37,723 bases of DNA from Desulfothermus sp964427155 (lineage in GTDB: Bacteria > Desulfobacterota > Desulfovibrionia > Desulfovibrionales > Desulfothermaceae): NCBI GenBank assembly GCA_964427155.1, contig CAYRSC010000019.1, positions 1 through 37,723 of the forward strand, in the 5' to 3' direction. Position 1 is the stretch's first letter, and each line of letters starts with the position of its first letter. Below are positions 33,094 to 37,723 of the stretch, in pieces. The notes below the pieces were generated by a model that was given only the letters and a program-made list of their open reading frames with translations, searched no databases and was not told the DNA's origin. Made by a program: the position numbers and the translations under genes.

Positions 33094-34167
33094 ATGACCC
33101 TGATTGAGAAGCTGGATGAAATAGAGAAGAGCTATGAGGAGCTTGAAAGGAGACTCAGCTCTCCTGAAGTCTTTTCGGATAAAGAGAAATATAAAGAACT
33201 GGCTAAATCCCATGCAGAGCTAGAGGAGATAGTCAGGACCTATAGACAATATAAGAGGCTTAGAGGGGAGCTGGAGGAAAATAGGGAGTTGGCCAGGGAC
33301 CCTGATCCTGAGATAAGGGAGCTTGCCCGGGGAGAGATAGATTCCCTGGAAGAAGAGTTAAAGAGGTTAGAAGAGGAGTTGAAGGTATTGCTGGTTCCAG
33401 AGGATCCCCTGGATAAGCGTTCTGTGATCCTGGAACTCAGGGCAGGGACCGGAGGAGAGGAGGCCGCCCTTTTTGCTGCGGATCTGCTCAGGATGTACAC
33501 CAGGTATGCAGAGAGGAACAGGTGGAAGGTGGAATTGGTGGATGCCCATCAGACAGGGACAGGTGGGTTTAAAGAGGTAGTGGTAAATATAAAGGGAGAT
33601 AAGGTATATAGTAAGTTAAAGTATGAATCTGGTGTTCATAGGGTACAGCGGGTCCCTGTTACAGAGTCTCAGGGAAGGATACATACCTCAGCAGTTACAG
33701 TGGCAGTACTTCCTGAGGCAGAAGAGATAGATATCCATATAGACCCCAAGGATCTGAGGATAGATGTTTTTAGGGCCTCAGGTCCAGGGGGACAGAGCGT
33801 AAATACCACAGACTCTGCGGTGAGGATTACCCATGTGCCCACAGGGCTGGTGGTTACTTGTCAGGATGAGAAGTCACAGCACAAGAACAAGGCAAAGGCC
33901 CTTAAGGTCCTTCGTTCCCGGCTCCTTCAGATGAAGAGGGATGAGGCCAAACAACAGCAGGATGAGGCAAGACGGGCCCAGGTTGGAAGTGGGGATCGTT
34001 CAGAGAGGATAAGGACCTATAACTTTCCCCAGGGGAGGGTCACTGACCACCGAATAAATCTCACCACCTATAATTTGGATGCCATATTAAATGGGGAGCT
34101 GGAGGAGATAATTACTCCCCTTATTCAATACCATCAGGCCCAGAAGGTAAAAGAGATAGCATCATAA
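33094..34167 (+). CDS. prfA: Peptide chain release factor 1
   Basis: This 357-residue factor reads UAA and UAG stop codons. The codon-recognition tripeptide PVT (188-190) fits the RF1 PxT motif, not the SPF of RF2. The catalytic GGQ is at 232-234 in ASGPGGQSVNTTDSAVRITH. The N-terminal helical domain (1-100) is very acidic/basic, as usual. Its TAA is directly followed by the GTG of prmC, whose product methylates the GGQ glutamine. Confidence 0.98.
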   Translation: MTLIEKLDEIEKSYEELERRLSSPEVFSDKEKYKELAKSHAELEEIVRTYRQYKRLRGELEENRELARDPDPEIRELARGEIDSLEEELKRLEEELKVLLVPEDPLDKRSVILELRAGTGGEEAALFAADLLRMYTRYAERNRWKVELVDAHQTGTGGFKEVVVNIKGDKVYSKLKYESGVHRVQRVPVTESQGRIHTSAVTVAVLPEAEEIDIHIDPKDLRIDVFRASGPGGQSVNTTDSAVRITHVPTGLVVTCQDEKSQHKNKAKALKVLRSRLLQMKRDEAKQQQDEARRAQVGSGDRSERIRTYNFPQGRVTDHRINLTTYNLDAILNGELEEIITPLIQYHQAQKVKEIAS

Positions 34168-35016
34168 GTGAGTTCTCTCCAAGATTTTTTACGTTACTGC
34201 CGAGAGTTACTTAAAAAGAACGGGGTGGATGCCCCTGAACTATCTGCAGAGGTGATATTCTCCTTTTCCCTTGGTATGTCCCGTCTGGAACTACTCATCT
34301 CAGATCTCCTCCTCTCTAGGGAAGAAAAGAGTCGCATTATGACCCTGATAAAAAGGAGGTGTAGGGGGGAGCCCCTGGCCTATCTAGTTGGAGAGAAAGA
34401 ATTTTTTGGTCTTAGTTTTAAGGTCACTCCCGCTACTCTTATCCCGAGACCCGAGACCGAGACCCTGGTGGAGGTGGTCCTGGACCTCTACCCCCGCCAC
34501 GCCCCTCTGGTCTTTGCAGACTGTGGAGCAGGGTGTGGAAATATATGTATCACTCTCCTTAAAATCCTTCCCTGTGCCAGGGCAGTGGCCACAGATCTAT
34601 CCCAAGAGGCCCTATATGTCTTAAAGGAAAATAGTGCTCTCCATAGAGTAACAGAGAGACTATTAATGGTCCAAACAGACCTTCTATCCTGTGTGAAGAG
34701 GGCATCCCTGGACCTGGTGGTTTCCAATCCCCCTTACCTATCTCCTCTCTTCCTGGAGAATATCCAGGAGAGCGTGGTGGAATTTGAGCCTTCCTTGGCC
34801 CTGTTTGGAGGAGAAATGGGACATGAGACCCCTGCTAAGCTCTTAAATGAGGCATGGGAGGTCTTGAGAAGGGGAGGATACCTGGTTATGGAATTAGACA
34901 GAGCTCAACTCATTGCCAAAGAAGAGGTCTTTTCTCTCTCTCAAGGGTGGCACCATATAAGGGTATATAAGGACCTAATGGGTAATGATAGGGTTTTGGT
35001 GGTAAGGAAGATGTGA
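34168..35016 (+). CDS. prmC: Release factor glutamine methyltransferase
   Basis: This 282-residue enzyme N5-methylates the GGQ glutamine of release factors. It has an N-terminal helical recognition domain (1-85), LIPRPETETLVE (91-102), a SAM-binding loop DCGAGCGNICITL (118-130; often DxGTGSG) and the catalytic NPPY (187-190) in VVSNPPYLSP. The start is GTG, adjoining the prfA stop with no spacer and no strong ribosome site, so coupling to prfA is likely. The GCG in place of GSG in the SAM loop is mild variation. Confidence 0.95.
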   Translation: MSSLQDFLRYCRELLKKNGVDAPELSAEVIFSFSLGMSRLELLISDLLLSREEKSRIMTLIKRRCRGEPLAYLVGEKEFFGLSFKVTPATLIPRPETETLVEVVLDLYPRHAPLVFADCGAGCGNICITLLKILPCARAVATDLSQEALYVLKENSALHRVTERLLMVQTDLLSCVKRASLDLVVSNPPYLSPLFLENIQESVVEFEPSLALFGGEMGHETPAKLLNEAWEVLRRGGYLVMELDRAQLIAKEEVFSLSQGWHHIRVYKDLMGNDRVLVVRKM

Positions 35017-35112
35017 GTTAGATGCTACAGTGTGTAATTTTCCCCTCACCTCTTGAAGGGAATAAAATCATGTATTTTAGTGGGTTGTGTGAAGGTATAA
35101 AAATTGCTAGAA

Positions 35113-35128
35113 GCCTCCAGCAGGAGGT
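35113..35128 (+). promoter_or_regulatory. Hairpin that would mask the lpxC ribosome binding site
   Basis: CCTCC (35114-35118) pairs exactly with GGAGG (35123-35127), loop AGCA, plus one G-T pair outside. That GGAGG is the Shine-Dalgarno of lpxC, 8 nt before its ATG. Folding would hide the site. The stem is short, so an effect is only possible. Confidence 0.4.
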
Positions 35129-35135
35129 ATAGTAG

Positions 35136-36056
35136 ATGACAGATGCCCAGACTACTATAAAGAGGAGTGTAAAGTGCAGGGGGATTGGTCTCCACACAGG
35201 TCAGGAATGCAGGGTTTTTTTTCATCCTGCTCCATCTAATAGCGGGGTAGTTTTTCTCAAGAAGTCCGGCAAGGGGCTTAAATATATCCATGCCAACTTG
35301 AGATATGTAATGGATACCTCTTATGCCACCACCCTGGGAGTAGATGGAGATAGGGTGGCCACAGTGGAGCATCTGGTGGCGGCCATCAGGGGAGTGGGAA
35401 TTGACAATATTATTATAGAGGTCCAGGGGGAGGAGATCCCTGCCATGGACGGGAGTGCTTATCCCTTTGTGGAACTGTTTATGGATGTAGGAATAGAGAG
35501 TAATGGTGCCAAGAAAAGAGAATGTATATTAAAGAAAGAGGTGGTCTGGGAGGATAATGGAAGGTGTATAAGGGCCTATCCTGCTGACTGTTTTAAGGTG
35601 GACTATATCATAGATTTCCCTCATCCTGCCATAGGTCAACAAATGTTTTTTTATTGGCAGGAGAGGGATGAGTTTATTTCCAAGATATCAAGGGCCAGGA
35701 CCTTTGGCTTCCTTCAGGACATCTCTTATCTCAAGAAGAGGGGGCTTGCCAGGGGCGGTTCTCTGGAGAATGCAGTGGTCTTTGGTGAGGAGGGGGTGAT
35801 AAATGAGGGAGGTCTGAGATTTCCTGACGAGCCAGTCCGCCATAAGCTCCTGGATTTTATAGGGGATATGTCGTTGTTGGGGGTTCCTATCCGTGGATAT
35901 TTTCAGGTTTATTGTTCTGGGCATGCCTTTAATGTCTCCTTTGTAAAGTTCTTGGAAGAACATCGGGATGAATATCTTTCTCTAACTACAGGGGGATATG
36001 GCACCTCTTCAGAGGGAGAGATGCCCCAGGTCCAGGTGTCAAATTTCTCTCAGTAG
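35136..36056 (+). CDS. lpxC: UDP-3-O-acyl-N-acetylglucosamine deacetylase LpxC
   Basis: This 306-residue zinc enzyme carries out the first committed step of lipid A synthesis in the cytosol. Zinc ligands are visible: His79 (TVEHLVAAI), His236 and Asp240 (PVRHKLLDFIGD). The general base Glu78 and His263 (CSGHAFN) are present, matching the E. coli residues closely. The N-terminal CRGIGLHTGQ is characteristic. It shows that the organism makes lipid A and so is Gram-negative. It is 119 bp from prmC, so it may have its own promoter; only weak candidates are seen. The tRNA operon follows. Confidence 0.97.
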   Translation: MTDAQTTIKRSVKCRGIGLHTGQECRVFFHPAPSNSGVVFLKKSGKGLKYIHANLRYVMDTSYATTLGVDGDRVATVEHLVAAIRGVGIDNIIIEVQGEEIPAMDGSAYPFVELFMDVGIESNGAKKRECILKKEVVWEDNGRCIRAYPADCFKVDYIIDFPHPAIGQQMFFYWQERDEFISKISRARTFGFLQDISYLKKRGLARGGSLENAVVFGEEGVINEGGLRFPDEPVRHKLLDFIGDMSLLGVPIRGYFQVYCSGHAFNVSFVKFLEEHRDEYLSLTTGGYGTSSEGEMPQVQVSNFSQ

Positions 36057-36070
36057 TCCGAAATTTTTTC

Positions 36071-36099
36071 TTGCATTTTTTAAGAAAGGTGTTTATACA
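36071..36099 (+). promoter_or_regulatory. Promoter of the tRNA-tuf operon
   Basis: TTGCAT (36071-36076) and TATACA (36094-36099) are 17 bp apart. The -10 ends 11 bp before the first tRNA. This is a strong sigma70-like match in the right place. Confidence 0.7.
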
Positions 36100-36110
36100 G
36101 CTTTTTTGTC

Positions 36111-36183
36111 GCTGGCGTAGCTCAATTGGTAGAGCAGCTGACTTGTAATCAGCAGGTTGCGGGTTCAAGTCCCACCGCCAGCT
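36111..36183 (+). tRNA. tRNA-Thr (anticodon TGT)
   Basis: The cloverleaf has acceptor GCTGGCG/CGCCAGC, D-stem GCTC/GAGC, anticodon stem GCTGA/TCAGC with loop CTTGTAA, and discriminator T. The T-stem GCGGG/CCCAC has a C-A mismatch at its second pair (50-64). The length is 73 nt; CCA is not encoded. It is the first gene of the tRNA-tuf operon. Confidence 0.97.
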
Positions 36184-36189
36184 TGGTAT

Positions 36190-36272
36190 GGAGGGATACC
36201 CAAGTGGACAAAGGGAGCAGACTGTAAATCTGCCGGCGTAAGCCTTCGGTGGTTCGAATCCACCTCCCTCCA
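36190..36272 (+). tRNA. tRNA-Tyr (anticodon GTA)
   Basis: This is an 83-nt class II tRNA with a long variable arm. Acceptor GGAGGGA/TCCCTCC, anticodon stem GCAGA/TCTGC with loop CTGTAAA, and T-stem GGTGG/CCACC around TTCGAAT. Discriminator A. It is 6 bp after tRNA-Thr. Confidence 0.97.
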
Positions 36273-36281
36273 CTCCTTGAT

Positions 36282-36355
36282 GCGGGAATAGCTCAATTGG
36301 CTAGAGCACCAGCCTTCCAAGCTGGGGGTTGCGGGTTCGATTCCCGTTTCCCGCT
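36282..36355 (+). tRNA. tRNA-Gly (anticodon TCC)
   Basis: This is a 74-nt tRNA: acceptor GCGGGAA/TTCCCGC, D-stem GCTC/GAGC, anticodon stem CCAGC/GCTGG with loop CTTCCAA, and T-stem GCGGG/CCCGT with one G-T pair. Discriminator T. It is the third gene of the operon. Confidence 0.97.
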
Positions 36356-36376
36356 CTTTTTTTGTCTTTAAAGGAT

Positions 36377-36449
36377 GCCCACGTAGCTCAGGAGGTGGAG
36401 CACTTCCTTGGTAAGGAAGAGGTCACCGGTTCAAGTCCGGTCGTGGGCT
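36377..36449 (+). tRNA. tRNA-Thr (anticodon GGT)
   Basis: This is a 73-nt tRNA: acceptor GCCCACG/CGTGGGC, D-stem GCTC/GAGC, anticodon stem CTTCC/GGAAG with loop TTGGTAA, and T-stem ACCGG/CCGGT. Discriminator T. A T-run follows directly, and the tuf leader begins after it. Confidence 0.97.
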
Positions 36450-36535
36450 TTTTTTGGGTGGATGTGTTTGTTTTTTTTGTCCATTTGAGATCTCGCCGCG
36501 AGGGCTAATTTTAACCAAGAAGTAGGGGGTAGGAT

Positions 36536-37723
36536 ATGGGGAAGGAGAAGTTTGAGAGGCGGAAGCCGCATGTAAACATAGGGACGATAGGTCATATAGA
36601 TCATGGTAAGACGACGTTGACGGCAGCGATAACGAAGCAGTTGAGTTTGAAGTATGGTAGTGCGGAGTATGTACCGTTTGATGAGATAGACAAGGCTCCG
36701 GAGGAGAAGGAGAGGGGGATAACGATAGCGACGGCGCATGTAGAGTATGAGACGCCGAATCGTCATTATGCGCATGTAGATTGTCCTGGTCATGCTGATT
36801 ATATAAAGAACATGATTACGGGTGCGGCGCAGATGGATGGTGCGATATTGGTGGTAGCGGCGACGGATGGTCCGATGCCTCAGACGAGGGAGCATATATT
36901 GTTAGCGCGTCAGGTAGGGGTACCGAGCATAGTGGTATTTTTGAACAAGGTAGATTTAGTAGATGATGAGGAGTTATTGGAGTTAGTGGAGTTAGAGATA
37001 AGGGAGTTATTGAGTCAGTATGATTTTCCTGGGGATGACATTCCGGTGATATATGGTAGTGCGTTAAAGGCGTTGGAGAGTGATGATCCTGACAGTGAGG
37101 ATGCGAAGTGTATATTTGAGTTAATGGAGGCGGTGGACAGTTACATACCTGAGCCTGTGAGGGAGAAGGACAAGCCGTTTTTGATGCCGATAGAGGATGT
37201 ATTTACGATATCTGGTAGGGGTACGGTAGTGACGGGTAGGATAGAGCGAGGGGTAGTGAAGGTAGGGGATGAGGTAGAGATAGTTGGATTAGGGGAGACG
37301 AAGAAGACGGTGGTGACAGGTGTAGAGATGTTTCGGAAGACGTTGGATCAGGGGGAAGCTGGGGACAATGTAGGGATATTGCTTAGGGGTATAAAGAGGG
37401 ATGAGGTAGAGCGTGGTCAGGTAGTTGCGCAGCCTGGGAGTATAACGCCGCATACGAAGTTTAAGGCGGAGGTATATGTATTGAAGAAGGAGGAGGGTGG
37501 TCGTCATACGCCATTTTTTACGGGTTATCGGCCGCAGTTTTATTTTAGGACGACGGATGTGACGGGGGTGATAAAGTTAGAGGAAGGAGTAGAGATGGTG
37601 ATGCCAGGAGACAATGCTCAGTTTGAGGTAGAGCTTATAGCGCCGATAGCGATGGAGAAGGGTTTGAGGTTTGCGATAAGAGAAGGTGGTAGGACCGTTG
37701 GCGCAGGCGTAGTCTCTGAGATA
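36536..37723 (+). CDS. tuf: Elongation factor Tu, 3' end cut by the window
   Basis: The 396 codons from ATG 36536 run open to the window edge; bacterial EF-Tu is about 395-400 residues, so only a few residues are missing. G1 GHIDHGKT, the switch region EKERGITIATAHVEY, G3 DCPGHADY and G4 NKVD are all present. The end reads EGGRTVGAGVVSEI. EF-Tu delivers aminoacyl-tRNA to the ribosome. GTAGGGGGTAGG precedes the ATG. The place after tRNA Thr-Tyr-Gly-Thr equals the classical tufB operon. Codon use is extreme: 24 of 26 Thr are ACG, 27 of 29 Ile are ATA, about 20 of 26 Ala are GCG, with no ATC or GCC. From about 37695 the codons become ordinary (ACC, GGC, GTC). Confidence 0.98.
   Translation, partial: MGKEKFERRKPHVNIGTIGHIDHGKTTLTAAITKQLSLKYGSAEYVPFDEIDKAPEEKERGITIATAHVEYETPNRHYAHVDCPGHADYIKNMITGAAQMDGAILVVAATDGPMPQTREHILLARQVGVPSIVVFLNKVDLVDDEELLELVELEIRELLSQYDFPGDDIPVIYGSALKALESDDPDSEDAKCIFELMEAVDSYIPEPVREKDKPFLMPIEDVFTISGRGTVVTGRIERGVVKVGDEVEIVGLGETKKTVVTGVEMFRKTLDQGEAGDNVGILLRGIKRDEVERGQVVAQPGSITPHTKFKAEVYVLKKEEGGRHTPFFTGYRPQFYFRTTDVTGVIKLEEGVEMVMPGDNAQFEVELIAPIAMEKGLRFAIREGGRTVGAGVVSEI

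Noticed and set aside
36431..36895. A 154-codon minus-strand frame opposite tuf, rich in Arg, Tyr and Thr
   Set aside because: Its composition is a by-product of the ACG/ATA/GTA codon bias of tuf on the other strand. EF-Tu is certain here.
1..37723. CRISPR arrays, insertion sequences, prophage or integrase genes
   Set aside because: No regularly spaced repeats, transposase or integrase reading frames were seen on either strand. The tRNA genes show no duplicated ends suggesting an attachment site.

Overview
The window looks like chromosome of a Gram-negative anaerobe, most plausibly a Desulfobacterota-like (former Deltaproteobacteria) lineage. LpxC implies lipid A. A TRAP transporter, a very large 2-hydroxyacyl-CoA dehydratase-type activase, YedF, an NtrC-type two-component pair and the mfd-(SurA-like)-rodZ-recO-glyQ/glyS and rpmE-prfA-prmC gene orders fit that group. 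AGG/AGA arginine codons, the archaeal-style ThrRS-editing protein and archease hint at a thermophilic ancestry, but this is inference. No phage, IS element or CRISPR array is visible, and coding density is high.

Left part, almost all minus strand (345-20447). The 3' end of an AtoE-type fatty-acid permease (plus) meets rluB and yedF. Next, read leftwards from 7905, is a tight module: a TetR regulator with a perfect 12-bp-arm palindrome in front of it, a membrane CmpB-like/HD fusion protein, and a 1471-residue double activase. Before that lies a long housekeeping operon from a good sigma70-type promoter at about 20000: mfd, a SurA-like chaperone, rodZ, recO, glyQ, then a complete TRAP transporter (dctP-dctQ-dctM) wedged between glyQ and glyS. 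A standalone ThrRS-editing-like gene sits upstream of mfd.

Middle, plus strand (20494-27430). A 57-residue conserved-looking protein and a B12-binding radical SAM enzyme come first. tRNA-Pro(CGG) follows, then a compact row: nicotinamidase, nicotinate phosphoribosyltransferase, archease, macro-domain hydrolase, HslV, HslU. The first two make an NAD salvage route, and the macro protein probably handles ADP-ribose products. A strong terminator hairpin closes the row.

Minus-strand signalling operon (32550-27507): a TauE/SafE-family permease, a small membrane protein, a Cache-type histidine kinase and a sigma54-activator response regulator. A near-consensus sigma54 promoter and an upstream palindrome lie in front of it, suggesting self-regulation.

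Right part, plus strand (32869-37723): rpmE, prfA, prmC, lpxC, then the classical tRNA-Thr(TGT)/Tyr/Gly/Thr(GGT)-tuf operon. tuf reaches the window edge after 396 codons. Its codon use is extraordinarily biased (ACG, ATA, GCG) and unlike every neighbour, and the last 11 or so codons revert to the ordinary pattern.

Most worth a second look: the mosaic, recoded-looking tuf; the TetR/CmpB-HD/activase module; the TRAP operon splitting glyQS; and the TauE two-component circuit.
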